A stretch of DNA of 64,000 nucleotides from NCBI GenBank assembly GCA_019137255.1, contig WPDH01000069.1:1-64000 (forward strand). The letters are read 5' to 3'. Origin of the DNA: Corinectria fuckeliana (Eukaryota; Ascomycota; Sordariomycetes; Hypocreales; Nectriaceae). The stretch's first letter is position 1. Each line of letters begins with the position of its first letter. Below, piece by piece: positions 21,971-34,088 of this stretch. The notes beneath the pieces were generated by a model. The model saw nothing but the letters and a program-made list of their open reading frames with translations, did no database searches and was not told the DNA's origin. The translations under genes and the position numbers were made by a program.

Positions 21971-23876
21971 ATGGTGTATGACAGGGTTGACGGCGACGAT
22001 GAATCCGAACTCTCGGACAGCCAAGACTTGAGAGAATGGCAGACACAGCCAGGTCACGAAGTCGACCATGATGATCTCGCACAACTGGCAACGGAGCACG
22101 ATGAGCCGCTACCTTCAAGCCCTGCCGTTGCGGAGACGAACCACCATGCGACCGTGGCATGGAAGGAATTGCCTCGGAAAGACCAGCTCTTCATCATCAC
22201 CCTAGCCCGCATGAGTGAACCGCTCGTCCAGTCCTCGCTCCAGGTAGCACTCCGCAACCCCCCTCTGTTTCTACTTGTTAGATGCGTGACTAGCTGACCC
22301 TGAAAAAAAGGCATATCTTTACTACCAGCTCAAGTGGTTCGACGAGTCGCTTCCAGACTCGACCATCGCCACGCAGGCCGGCATCCTCTACGCCAGCTTC
22401 ACCGCGGCGCAGTTCGTCACGGCCATGCTCTGGGGCAGCTTCGCCGACTCCCCGCGCTTCGGCCGCAAGACGGTCTTGCTCATTGGGTTGTCTGGCACTA
22501 GCCTTTCATGCCTGGGATTTGGCTTCTCTAGGACCTTCTGGCAGGCTCTTCTGTTCCGGACCATTGGCGGCGCCACCAACGGCAACGTGGGCGTCATGCG
22601 CACTATGTTTGTCTCTCGCTCCTTTCAGGGTGAAACGACTCACTAATACCAAATCTTCAATAGGATCAGCGAGATTATCCGGGAAAAAAAGTTCCAATCG
22701 CGGGCGTTTCTCCTGCTGCCCATGACGTTCAACGTGGGCGTCATCATCGGGCCCATCCTCGGCGGTATCCTCTCCGATCCGGCCGGGAGCTACCCCGGCC
22801 TTTTCGGCAAGGTCGGTTTCTTCCTCAAGTTCCCCTACGCGACGCCAAACATCGTCAGCTGCGTCTTCCTCGCCTGCTCAGCATTGACCGTATGGCTCGG
22901 CATGGAGGAGACCCTCGATGCGCTTCGCGATGGGAAGCCGGATCTGGGCTCGAGACTCGGCCAGAAGCTCCTCGGCAAGCTTCGGTCGCTGTTGTCGAGA
23001 CCGGAGGATGTTGGATACTCCTCTGTTCCCAGTTCGGATGTTGAGCTTGCCGAGGGCGAAACCACCGGCAAGCGCCATGTAAAACGGTATACACAGAAGC
23101 TTCCGTTCCGACGGATATTCACCCGCAATGTCAGCATCACTTTGGCTGCAAGCTTCCTCATGGGTGTCCACATCGGCAGTTTCAACTCGCTTTGGTTCGT
23201 CTTCCTCTCCACCCCGGTCTGGGATCCAGAAACGTCCGACCACAGGCAACGCCTCCCGTTCTTGTTCACCGGCGGGCTGGGGCTTCACCCCCGATCCGTG
23301 GGCTTGGCCATGTCCATCCTGGGCGTCATCGGCATCAGCCTGCAGCTGTTCCTGTATCCTCGCGTCTCCGGACGCCTGGGAACCCTCAGGTCATTGCGGC
23401 TCTCCATGCTCTGTTTCCCCGTCACCTACTTCCTCGTCCCGTATCTCTCCGTCGTGCCCAGCAGCGACTCGTCTCCGCCGCCAGGGCCGAAGGGTGGAAT
23501 CAGGATCTGGCTCGCAATAGTTTGCGTGCTGTCAATCCAGGTTCTGGGGCGCACCTTCGCCCTCCCGAGTCAGACCATCCTCGTCAACAACTGTTCGCCT
23601 CATCCCAGCGTGCTGGGGTCGATCCACGGGGTGGGACAGAGCGTAAACAGTGCCGCGAGGACCGTTGGCCCCATGATCGGAGGAGTCATATATGGCTTTG
23701 GCCTCAACAAAGGAGTTGTGGGACTTGTATGGTGGATCCTGAGCTGTGTTGGCATTTGCGCTGTGTTGGCAGGTTTGCTAGTCAAGGAAGGGGATGGACA
23801 CGAGATTTGGCTCGAGGGCGACGAGGAAGAGCCGTCAATTAACGCTGGACCAGCCGAACGTGAGAGAGCAGTCTAG
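21971..23876 (+). CDS. Major facilitator superfamily transporter (DHA1-like)
   Basis: Three exons, 21971-22243, 22311-22606 and 22664-23876, with 67- and 57-bp introns, give 593 aa. About 70 acidic cytosolic residues precede the first membrane segment. The MFS signature loop between TM2 and TM3 is GSFADSPRFGRKTVLLIG; TM4-5 contain GATNGNVGVMRTM and the antiporter-like motif C region NVGVIIGPILGG. A central charged loop (residues about 270-320, with SSDVELAEGETTG) separates the two six-helix halves. The late segment GQSVNSAARTVGPMIGGVIYG is typical of the YCR023C/ZIF1-like MFS group. The transported substrate cannot be told. The second donor is GTTTGT, which restores an ATG codon across the junction. 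Confidence 0.92.
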
Positions 23877-24112
23877 TATAGGCACATTGATGGACTTAAT
23901 AAAGGGATGGCAATGTGATACTATGATATCATTTGCTTCTCATACAGTCATATCGATGATCCATAACGCCGCAACTTATAGGTAGCTTTGAACCCAGTCA
24001 CTCTGTTGTTACAACTTGCCGGAACGCTTTTGCCATAAACCGACCGGCCACGGAATCACGGTCCCACTATCCTTTCAACGCCAGGCCTGCGACCAAGTAG
24101 TGCAGAGCCGAT

Positions 24113-25704
24113 TCAAGTAAACTCTCTCGGTCGTTGTTGACTGCCCAGGTCAAGATCATTGTCGTCGTCTTTCCGCTCAGATGGTCGCCACGGCGTCATT
24201 GGAGACACGGGACGCAGCCCGATGTGGCTTGACTGCGCCTCGTAGCCTGGAGGTGGATCAGACGGGTAGGCCGTGTGTTGAGGAGGAGGCTGCTGCTGTT
24301 GCCGCCATGGCTCGGGGTTGTAGCCCGGAGCAACACGCCCCATGCCGCGCTTCTTCTTGTGAAGATAGCCCCGGCCAAAGATGGCAAAGAGGCCAAAGAA
24401 GCAGACGAAGATGACAATGGCGGCGAGAATCATGCCGTATTTGCGGTTGAGGGCAAAGGTGAAGCCGCTATGGGCATGTTAGCCACGGTGAAGTTAGGTG
24501 GTCGGGGAACCAGCACTTACATGAAGCAATTCAGGGTGCCCAAGAAGACGATGATGCGCCCGACCCAGAGATGAATCTTGCCGTAGATGGTGGGGCGCTG
24601 CGTCTTCTTGTACTGGGTGTGATGGAAGAAGCCAAGACCGAATTGCCCGAGCAGCAGAGCGACGACAATGAAGCCGATGATCTGGTGGGAAGAGTCGAAG
24701 CCGCGGGACTAGAGTTTTACGTTAGAGACTGCGCGGTCGACAGAGCCTGGCGAAAACTTACACGCTGATAGTAGAAACTATTCACGATGCCCAAAGTAGC
24801 AGCTAGGAAGGCCCCGATCATGGCAATTGTCTGGTTCAGCGCATGCCACTTGGCGTTGACCCCGGTCCTCAACAGGACGATGCCGAACGGCATGAGGACG
24901 GCGACGCACACGATCATGACGGCGCCATGCAGAGGCGTCTTCCAGTTGCCCTTGGCCTTGGTGTTTGTGAGGAGCTCGGCGCCGTTGGTCTCGGAGTCGT
25001 CGTTCAGGACGGGGGCTTCGGCTGAGCCCTCGGTGCGCTTCATGTTGATGCTGAAGGTGCCGTACCCCTGGTGATACTTGAGCGGGGCCTCCATGCTGTC
25101 GCTCTGGAAGCTCTCCCTGGGCCCGTACGCGTAGATGCTCTTCGAGTTCGAAGACGAGACATCCAGATATCCGCGGCCCGAGCCTCCAGACTTCCAGGAG
25201 CGACAGTTGTCACAGCGGGCGGTAAAGGTGAAGTAGTCCTTGCCGACGCCGGTGCCGTTGAGCACGTGGTACTCCATGCCGTCCCAGTACTTGGGTTCGT
25301 AGTGGCCGTAGGCGAGGCGCGGGGAGAAGGTGACGCCGGTGCCGTGCTCGTCGCGGTAGATGATCAGATAGAGGGCGCCGGGCATATCGTCGCTGCCGAG
25401 GCCGACGGCGGCCCAGGAGACATCCATGGGGCAGCGGATGCTGAAGTAGAGCTCGGTGTCTTTGTTCTCGGCGATGGTGAGGGCGAACCCGACGTTGCCA
25501 TTGGGGGAGATGAAGGTGGATTGGCCGCTGGGGTTGTCGCTGTCTTCCTTGGCCAGGACGGAGGGCAACGGGAACAGGGCTGGAACGGATCGAGGCTCGG
25601 GTTAGTCGATGAGGCTCGTGGCGACGGGTGTGCGCATTGAGAGCAAACTAGTTACCTGCTGCCGCCATGGCTAAAGCGAGACGCCCGAAGTTGCGAAGCA
25701 ACAT
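24113..25704 (-). CDS. DOMON domain-cytochrome b561 membrane protein
   Basis: Four minus-strand exons (25704-25656, 25579-24762, 24708-24521, 24467-24113) with introns of 76, 53 and 53 bp give 469 aa. A signal peptide is split by the first intron. Residues about 25-200 are a DOMON / cellobiose-dehydrogenase-type cytochrome domain (FALTIAENKDTELYFSI, WAAVGLGSDDMPGALYLIIY). Five membrane segments follow; four carry the histidines expected to ligate the two b561 hemes (HGAVM, WHALNQ, HQIIGF, HLWVGR). The cytosolic tail is Pro/Gln-rich (PWRQQQQPPPQ). Such proteins pass electrons across the membrane and are often called iron-reductase-domain proteins; the acceptor here is unknown. The third exon junction falls inside a predicted helix. 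Confidence 0.92.
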
Positions 25705-26667
25705 GGTGGTGGTGATGGTCGAGACGCGTGCAATCTCACGATGGAGGAGTCGGTTGGCTGGACGAAGGAGGAGGAGAGGAGGAGGAGGAGGGGAAGAAGA
25801 AAGAAGGAAGGAATGGAATGGAGAATGCCCTACGCGGTAATCAAAGGAGGCGCACCACGCTTGGGAGTGGGCGGAGGGTTCAGAGTATGGATGGCTAATT
25901 TCGCCAGCTGGGATCCTCGTGTCAGTGTCAGTGTCAGTGTGCAACTGTCCACCCGGAGCAGCACCAGAACTGCTGGATTTGGATAGCGAGAAAGCAACAC
26001 GAGAAAAGCAACAACAGGCAACCAAGCTGCTTGCTGCCTTTGCAACAATTGCCAAGATGTACTGCGCATCGTGGTCTTGTGACTGAAAGCCATGACATCA
26101 CATGCGCGACCTTGGATCCCCACCAAACACAAGCCTTTGCTGGCAATCCAACGCGACAAAAGCTTGGTATGCTCGACTATCGTCCTCGAGGACGACGAAG
26201 AAGCCCGGAGATGGTTTGTTGGAGCTTGAGCACGGGCTCCATAAAACAAGCAAATCCGGAATCTGGAGGCCACCCCCCCAGTCCGGAATCCCCTGCATCG
26301 TCGCTGACCAAAACACAGCCCCTTGGGCGATTATTGGGTTATTGGCAGACTAGGATTCTTTTAGAGTTGCGTTAGGCCTAGGTAGACTAGGTGCCTTGCC
26401 AGAAGAGATTAGCGGTGCCCGGGCTGGGTGATGGTTAAATGAGGCACGAATACATTTGTACCGTCCCTTCAGATTAACGTTACTTCTTTAATATTGCATT
26501 GCTGTCTGCTATCGTAATCAATAAGTACATAATACATGCTTGGACATGTTCGCGATTAACCTGTATAATGTATAATTCGGCACAAGGAAGCCAGCACCTA
26601 GGTACCTCTAGGTACCTACCTAAGTATCTTCAGATCCAATCAATCCCACGTCCCAAACCAACCCCTT
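25705..26667. other. Intergenic region
   Basis: About 960 bp between two minus-strand genes. It has a purine-rich tract (25755-25815, GGAGGAGGAGAGGAGG-like), a TGTCAG/TGTCAGTG hexamer repeat near 25921-25941 and TACCTAGGTA-type repeats near 26598-26622. No gene is supported. Confidence 0.5.
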
Positions 26668-27653
26668 TCATAAGCCATTCAAAGACAACTGCATGTTCAT
26701 GGCATCACCAACATTAATCCAATCCAACTGAGTACGCGCATCACAACCATCATCAGCAAGTCGCTCCAGAGTCAAAGCATTTCCAGACACGGCACTTACC
26801 AGAACAACATTGGGGTTCTTCCCCCACTGTCCCTTGCACAGGTCCACCTGCTTCTGGATGGACCCCTCCGAGTTTGTCTTGCCGGCTTTGGCCTGATCTG
26901 GGATTATGATCCCGAGAAGGTCGAAGTTGAGCATGTGGTTCATCATGCCCATCAGCACCTTTGGGTCGCCGTTATCCGGCCGGTCGACCTCGCATGTCGG
27001 GAAGTCAGAGTCAGTCTCGCCATAGGGCGTCTCCCAGAAATAATCGAACTCGTTGATGATGTAGTCGACCTTGCTCTCGTCCATGTGGAAGTCTCAATCA
27101 AGTTAGTTTGGGTTGCCCCGTCGAGAGGGGACAGGTGGAATATAAGCCTACCCATGAAGACGATGAGTCGTGATCCGTCATCCAGGAGCTCCTGGAGAGT
27201 TGGCCACTGATCAAGGGCCATCTTCTTCTCCGGATGGAAAACGTATTGTTTCAGGCCGGTGCTATCAAAGGCCTCGTCAAACTGCGTCACGGATATGCTA
27301 TCATGGTTGGTGAGAAGCATCGTCACCACCTCATCTGGGTTGTCATCCATCCAGTCGGCAACCTCCTGCAGATACTGCGTCAACGGACCCTCATCGAGTT
27401 CCCAGCAGTAGGTGTGGCACATTTCGATCTCGCCATCCTTTTCCTGCGTCTGCGCCTGCAGAAACCGCACGCCCAGATCAAGCTGCTCCGTCACCGACTT
27501 GTACTGGTTGTGTACCGGCGTCACCCCGACAAAGGCGCTGTTGTGGGAGCCTACGAAGGTGATTTCTGAATACTTGCGTCCGCAGAGACCATCGTGACCG
27601 TTACACGCGGCCAACGCAGCTCCAAGAAACGGGATGAAGTGCAGGAAAAGCAT
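26668..27653 (-). CDS. Secreted PLC-like phosphodiesterase (PI-PLC X-domain type)
   Basis: Three minus-strand exons (27653-27152, 27092-26800, 26727-26668) give 284 aa. A signal peptide (MLFLHFIPFLGAALAAC) comes first. The TIM-barrel shows H37 in ITFVGSHNSAF and H80 in EIEMCHTYCWE, the two catalytic histidines of bacterial-type, metal-independent PI-PLC. Further family strings are LDLGVRFLQAQ, NPDEVVTMLLTN, LIVFMDF and INEFDYFWETPY. The second intron (26728-26799, GTAAGT...CTCAG) is exactly 72 bp with no stop in frame, so a retained form would also be translatable; the spliced form gives PNVVLLDWINVGDA, which fits the family. An extracellular enzyme acting on phosphoinositides or GPI is possible; the substrate is unknown. 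Confidence 0.88.
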
Positions 27654-29095
27654 AGTATGAAGAAGCAAGGGGAATAACAAGACAACTGCGGAAAGTAAAA
27701 AAGTAATCTGGACAATCTACGTGAACTACATGTGGGCGGCGGCATCTGATATACAACTTGGCATGCTCTATAGCTAAGACACTTGCCGCCTCCAGCCTCG
27801 GGATACCCTTAGACGAGGCGCATTCTCGGCGAATCAAGCATGCACAGAGCATCTTGATCCTTCTCGGCGACCCTTAGGAGCAGGGGTTCACGATATCTGG
27901 AGTCTTTGACTAGAGGTCATTTGCTTGGACGGGTCTCGTGGTTGAACATGTGCCATAATGTGAGCTGGCGTTTGGCGCGGCGCAATCTACTCTCCTGCCT
28001 TCCCGGGAGAGATCATGCAGGACATGATCTCCATCGGAAGGTGCTAGATGACCGGAGGTTGCAGCAGTCGCCATAAGAGGAGAATGATATGCGCGGTGGC
28101 TGCGTTGCCGAGGCTGCGTCGGAGAGCTGTCGTTGGGTTGATTCGATGGCCACTCGTTTAGTGGGCGGGAAGTGAAACGTGGGGGGAGGGGACCATGTCA
28201 GGCGAAGGATGGGGCGCTCCGACAATGGTCGACTGATAAAAATGTTCCATGGACGGACGCGAGTGGGTTTTCGTTTCGGCGCATGAGGCTGTTGTGTTGC
28301 ATTCGGTCATTCGCTAGGTTCCCTGCATGTTAAGCTACGGCTCGAATTGACAAGGACTCGGAATGGAGGCTAGTCTACGGCTGCACGCCATGCACTCTGT
28401 ACGAAGTACGAGCATCGTGGGAAATAAAGGACGGATGTGACCAGCTCTTAGAGAATTACTTCATACATCATCAGTTCGACTCACGTATTTCGACGTAACG
28501 CATGTCTATGTGGCGTTGACTCGGATATGTAAAGAGGTAGTCAAAGCCTAGACTAGGTATCCTCAGTGTGGAGGGTTGGCAAGAAGAAAGCCTTGGAGAT
28601 GACAAGTGATATGATGTGCTTCATACATAGAAAACATCCACGCCCAAGCTGCTAAGCATTCATGAGATAGTTGAAGATGTTTGGCCGACTCCTTGACAGT
28701 TGGGTTTAACTTAATCGATAAGGCCAGCCCTCCAATACTTATCAACGATGGGTGGTCAGGTACTCCGTACTGACTGTAAGATCTCTTTAGGTTAGCACAG
28801 ATTAGCGCCTCAAGTGATTGGTCAACTTTCAAAAAAGGACTGCAAAGTACCTTAGTCAGCACGATATTTTGGATGCGCTGTGTGCTAATTTACTGAGTCT
28901 TTCCGGTACCTGTCAACACTCAGGGACCCACTCTGACGCAGCATCCCGCCTAGCATCTGCCAACGGCGCCGCGATCCTTCAACAAGGTGTCCACATCCTT
29001 TGTTTGTCTTTCAACTCCAACCTCTCCAACAACCTACAATTGTTGCATGATCCTCAGGTATTCCAACAGCATCCTGTGATGCTCTCGTGCCTACC
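27654..29095. other. Intergenic region
   Basis: About 1.44 kb between the divergent PLC-like and J-domain genes. Short open frames have no recognisable domain or splice support. It presumably holds both promoters. Confidence 0.5.
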
Positions 29096-30289
29096 ATGTC
29101 CGGATATCTCTCCGTGCTAGGCTGGGCCTTCCTGCCAGGCGTATGTTTCCCCTCTACCCTCTCCCGTAGCCCAAGTACCGTCTCTTCAACTTGGAGTCAA
29201 CATAGCGTCATGTCGAGGATTTCAATAGCTGACACGCTTCCCCCATGACAGCTCGCAACTTCCTGGATCCAGACCATCTACTATGGCCTCACCATTCGCG
29301 CCGGCGATCCCAAGCCCGCACCCGGTTCCGCGCGCTTCAACTCCCACCGCCGAATCATTCACATCCTCGTCATCGCCGCCTACCTCCTCTACACCATATA
29401 CGAGGCCGACTACGACCAGCGCCGACAGCCTTCCTACTATGCCGACCTCGGCGTCTCATTTTCCGCACAAGACCGCGACATCAAGTCCCGCTTCCGCCGT
29501 CTCGCTGCCCTCCACCACCCGGACAAGGCGGGCTCTGCCGCTCCCGACTCGGCCGCCTTCTTCATGCACCTCAAGCAGGCCAGCGATACCCTACAGGACG
29601 CAGCTAAGCGCTTCGCCTACGAGCGCTTCGGGCCTGAAATTGCGCGCTGGCAGAAGTGCATCACCATCAAGGACTTCGTGACTCGAGGCGTCGTCTCCGG
29701 CATCTTGCCTCATTATGGCGTTGCCGCCGCCTCTATCTATATCCTCGGCCTCTTTGGCTACATGGACTTTGGGAAATACTACCGATGGCTCATCTTGCTT
29801 ACGCTTTGTACCTTCGAGCTCCACACCGTCACCCGTCCAGACTTCCCTCCGTTCGTGACGGCCATCAATGCCATCCTCACTCGCGTTACTACGCACCACC
29901 CCTACCTCCCCTTCCAGGTTATATCACTGACACGGAAGCTCACCATCACCTTTTACATCGCGCTCTCTCAGATCGGCCCGCTCCTTGTGGAGCAGTTTGG
30001 TGGCGGTCAGAAAGCCGCTGCCCAGAATGAGGAGAAAGCGCTCCAGCAGAATCTGGATCGCCTTGAGGCACTCACCAAACACCTAGATGGCGATGCCGTG
30101 CGGCTGCTGGACATGGAGCTGGCTCCCTACAAGGGCGATGCTGAGGCGACATCCAACCTACAGGGTAAGATGAGGGAGTGGTTGGTACAGAACACTATCC
30201 GAGCAGATCCGATGGTCAGGGACGCTCTGGGGACGTCGTTGAAGCGTAGAAGAGTTGACGCCCCATCCGGCGCCAAGGGGAATCGATAG
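29096..30289 (+). CDS. Membrane-bound J-domain (DnaJ) co-chaperone
   Basis: Two exons, 29096-29140 and 29252-30289, flank a 111-bp intron (GTATGT...CATGACAG) in phase 0; the product is 360 aa. Residues 5-30 and about 49-66 are hydrophobic anchors. The J-domain runs about 76-143 (SYYADLGVSFSAQDRDIKSRFRRLAALHHPDKAG) with the essential HPD at 104-106, which stimulates Hsp70 ATPase. Two more hydrophobic segments (GVAAASIYILGLFGY and YRWLILLTLCTFELH) follow, then a helical charged C-terminus ending in a basic string (LKRRRVD). The arrangement suggests an ER or mitochondrial membrane J-protein recruiting Hsp70; the exact compartment cannot be read from the sequence. A tiny first exon encodes the first 15 residues. 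Confidence 0.9.
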
Positions 30290-30522
30290 AATCCAAGAGA
30301 AGCCAATCCATCATATACATGTACAGACCAACACCTCCGAATTTATACACGAAGAACCAGATTCCCACATGTTCTGACAAAGAAACTATGAGGAGTCCCA
30401 ACTCCGCCTATAGTGCTTTTACTCTAGTTCGTAAGTAGTATACATTATTTCAAGTCACGCAGTGTGCGCCTATCACCAGCCTAGAGCCATGGCGCTGCGA
30501 CTAATATTACAAGCCGTTTCTG

Positions 30523-32443
30523 CTATAGCCTCTGCGCACCCCTCGTCTCGATGGGGATCATGCACATGCCAACAAACGCTGACAGGATCAACGCCGCAGA
30601 CATGTAAATGGGCGTGGTGGCGCCATCTCCGGGGACCGTGGCAGCTAGGACGGGCGCCATCAAGCCGGTGAGACGGTTGAGGAAGCTTGCGACGCCCGTA
30701 CCGGCGCCGCGGACGGGCGCGGGGAAGATCTCGGGAGTGAAGGCGTAGAGGACGCCGTACATGATGTTCTGGGAGAAGGCCTCGACGCAGGAGAAGAAGA
30801 GCTGGGTGGACGGCGTGGTGCCATAGATGACGAAGAGGAAGAGGAAGATGGCGGACACGAAGGTAGAGCAGGCGAGGGTGCCGCGACGGCCGAGGAAAGG
30901 GGACGGGTGGTCGACTAGATAGGCGGCCAGCAGGCTGCCGGGGACGCCGAGGACGGAGGTGATGGCGTAGTTGCGGTACGTTTCGGCAGAGATGGTCGCC
31001 GTCTCGGACTGGACGGAGTCGGGATTGGCGTCGGCGTGCGTGCGGGCAAAGTACTGAGGGAGGAAGGCGTTGAACAGGGGGTAGCCCATGCCGATGGTGG
31101 CCCAGCAGAACCAAATCAGCGACGTGGTGAGGCCGAGCGTCTTGGTCTTGAAAAGAGGCCGCAGCCGCTCTCCGGAGATACTCTTGAGCTTGGCCCCGAC
31201 GACGCCGGAGGTGGTGCGCGAGGGGACCTGTCGCGCGACGTTGGTCGCGGCCGGTTCGTCGTCGCTGCAGGCCACCTGGTCGAGAATCTCCGACGTCAGC
31301 CAGGTCCTGGTGTGGTTGTGGAAGGCGATGCCGTGGACGACGGCGACGGCCTCGTGCTGGCGGCCCTTGTTGAGGAGGAACTTGGGCGACTCGAAGAGGT
31401 GGAAGACGAAGAAGCGGACGACGAACATGGCAAAGGTGGCGATGCCGATGGTGACGACGAAGTACCGCCAGCCCTGGTCGACGGGCCAGCGCGCGATGAA
31501 GAACCACGCGGCGAGCGACGAGGCGAGCTGGCCGACGGGCCACCACACGGAGAGCAGCGTGAGCAGGGCGCTGGAGGCGTCGGGGAGGAACTCGAGGAAG
31601 AGGGCGCCGTCGACGGGCAGGCTGCCGCCGACGCCGAAGCCGAGCGCGCCGAAGGAGAGGCACACGGCGCGCCAGCTCTGGGCGTAGGCGGCCGCGATGC
31701 CGAAGACGCTGGTGATGAGCAGCGTCGAGTTGAAGGCGATGCGGCGCCCGAGGAAGTCGGACCCGATGCCCCAGAAGAAGCTGCCCGCCGACAGGCCCAC
31801 GAAGAGCGCGCTCGTCGTGTACCGGACCGTCTTCTCGTCGATGCCGAACTCGGCGGAGAGGGATGGGAGGGTCAGAGATACGCCCTGGAGGGGGTTGTTA
31901 GTCAGTGTTGCTGGTGGAGATGTGGGAGAAGTCGAGGGGCTTTTCTCACTTGTAACCATAGACTGAAAATCTTCTGTTAGTAGACATCCTGATTAAACAT
32001 GGGAGGTGAAGTATCGGACTTACTTATCGGCCAACCACCCGAAACCGCAGAGGATGAAGAGTTGCCAGTTGTAACTCCCCATACCGATATCTCCTATTGC
32101 CTTGTTGATGAGTTTCGACTTGACTGTTGTTCGTGTTAGTCCAGTCCATCACACCTTGTCGTTGCAACTCACTCTCATATGTCGTCCACTGCCCCTGTCG
32201 CCCTTCTCTCATCTCCCTTCGCAGACCCTCGATCGTGTACTCGCCGGCATTCTTCTGGAGCATGCCTTCCATCTCATAGTCTCCATCCTTGGTCTCCTCG
32301 ACATCCTCATCTTCCTGGGGTTGAGGCTTTGCCTTCTTGCCCGCTTGGCTGTAGAGATGAGCCTGCTCTAGAGGCACAAGAATGCCAGCGTAGTCGTCGA
32401 CCGACTCAACGTGCCCCGAGCCTAATCGCCATGAGATCCTCAT
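30523..32443 (-). CDS. MFS transporter, SV2/sugar-porter type, with microexon
   Basis: Four minus-strand exons: 32443-32173, 32123-32024, a 13-nt exon 31962-31950, and 31884-30523; introns are 49, 61 and 65 bp; the product is 581 aa. The microexon supplies TCTATGGTTACAA and rebuilds WLADN-LWLQ-GVSLTLPSLSAEFG, the conserved end of TM1 into TM2; without it the frame breaks. The N-terminal 110 residues are cytosolic and charged. Family motifs: GIGSDFLGRR (loop 2-3), GFGVGGSLPVDGALFLEFLP (TM4), SPKFLLNKGR (loop 6-7), RGAGTGVASFLNRLTG (TM10). This is the fungal group related to synaptic-vesicle SV2 and phosphate/sugar symporters. The substrate is unknown. The start is the ATG at 32443. Confidence 0.9.
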
Positions 32444-34088
32444 CGCTGCAGCCGTTTCGGTAAAACTTCGTCCCAATCGGCGTCACCGGAAAGCTGCATG
32501 TATAAAGCCCTTGAGGGAACCTCAACACATGTGACCACCTGCCAGGCCACGGGTAGAGACAGGTGGAAGTTATATAGAAGATAGGTATATGCTGAAGCGC
32601 CAACGTCACCACCGGCGTGATTTTAAAGTGAGGGCGAATAATCGGAAAGAAGCGACGGGAATTACAATCGTAGCAGACGACAGGAGGGATGCAAAGGAGC
32701 GTGATGAAGAAACGATATATCGAATTGATGGGCACAATTGGTGGATGAGAGGTGAAACAGGTTTGGGGAAGAGGACAAGTCAGACGGTAATAATAGGAGT
32801 TGGCTTGATGATCGCCCGTATTCTGCATCTTATCAGGGGGGGCTTGGCGGCGCTAGTAAGCTATGCCAGTACTATGTAGCTTTGAGGCCGTTTGGGACAC
32901 AGTGATCTGCTCAGGCCTTGGCTACTTAGTCTAGGTAATTAGGTAGTATCAAGACAAGTGGGAATTGTTTGTTCAGCCCTGTATGATCGCATCTCGGAGA
33001 AGGTGATAGTTGGCCGGATAAGAAGGGAGGGAGTACCCATTTAGAGTTATACCTATGGTCTTGTTTGACTTTAAAATTATAGAGTCGTGCTATTCGGGCT
33101 GTAAACCCAGTCTTCTTGCCCTTCTTACTAATTATCATTCGCTTTAACACAGTCGTAATGCCTCAAATGCCATGATGCCCTGACTCTCTAACGCCTAATA
33201 CTGTATTTAAGAAGAAGATAAGAGTGAATGTCGACTCAGGCACGTGATATACACCCGACTAGAAATGCCATACAGCCCGAATAGCTCAAATTATATCTCC
33301 TCGGGTCCTCCACTGTGCGAAAAACACAAGAACAGATCCCCTCTCGTTTGCAGTTCTACATCTCCGTAGTATCTACGTATATCCATCTCACATGACTTGG
33401 CGTGGCGCCTGATGACACTGCCCGTAGGATTTGCCCTTGCTGATGTGACCTGAAGTTCATGATGCCCAGGTTACTTGTTCGTGAGGCGTCGTACCGTTAC
33501 GCACACCTGGGTCCTCGTCAGTAAGACAATCACTGACGCTGATTCAAAATCGAATCACTTTAGGTATGGCACAAAGCGGCCCTTGCACTCAAACCAGCCC
33601 TTCTCTTTTTCTTGGCTCCTCTCATAAGGAATTGACTGTTGGTCGACCGGGAAAGTTGCTTTTATGCTGTGGCCGGGCCATGTGTCACATTCTCACAACC
33701 CCACATCGCGCACTCATCGCCTTGAAGAGTGAGAATAGACATCGGCTATCGAGCTAGCTGTCTACTACGCACATGCTGAAACCTCGTGGAACAGATGATA
33801 GACTCTCCCAAGACAACCGGTTGAATCTCGACAAACTAGTCATAAATGAAAGCCATTCAGCCCGCCTGGCCATTTGAGTAGATGGTTACGTAGGTAGGTA
33901 CCTAACGATAGCACCCGTGTTTCAAGAGTACTTATTCAGAGGAAATAGCTCTTATTCATTCGTCTCGTGATTCCGGACATTTTAATGCAGATCTATCTGC
34001 ATTGTAACCTACAACTCCAGTACTCCGTATCTTCCATACCCACACTTATCATGAATTACGAGATCGTACAGACTTTGATAAGGTAATC
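32444..34088. other. Intergenic region with an inverted repeat
   Basis: About 1.6 kb between two minus-strand genes. Apart from the 15-bp inverted repeat at 33089/33271 (listed separately) and short AT-rich patches near 33060-33130, I see no gene. TAGGTAGGTACC-type repeats occur near 33891-33903. Confidence 0.5.
33089..33285. repeat. 15-bp perfect inverted repeat flanking 167 bp
   Basis: The left arm GCTATTCGGGCTGTA at 33089-33103 is exactly complementary to 33271-33285 (TACAGCCCGAATAGC). Outside each arm there is a loosely matching AT-rich stretch (AAATTATAG on the left; complement of CAAATTATA on the right). It may be the relic of a small DNA transposon, but no target duplication could be fixed. 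Confidence 0.6.

Noticed and set aside
26590..26625. TACCTAGGTACC repeats as a specific regulatory element
   Set aside because: The same motif recurs in several other intergenic regions here (33891, 44640-44710) and is a common low-complexity pattern of filamentous fungal DNA.
30473..31980. Very long opposite-frame and antisense frames over the SV2-like transporter
   Set aside because: 396- and 314-codon frames are Arg- or Glu/Gly-dominated mirror frames caused by high GC at third positions; the transporter frame has all MFS motifs.
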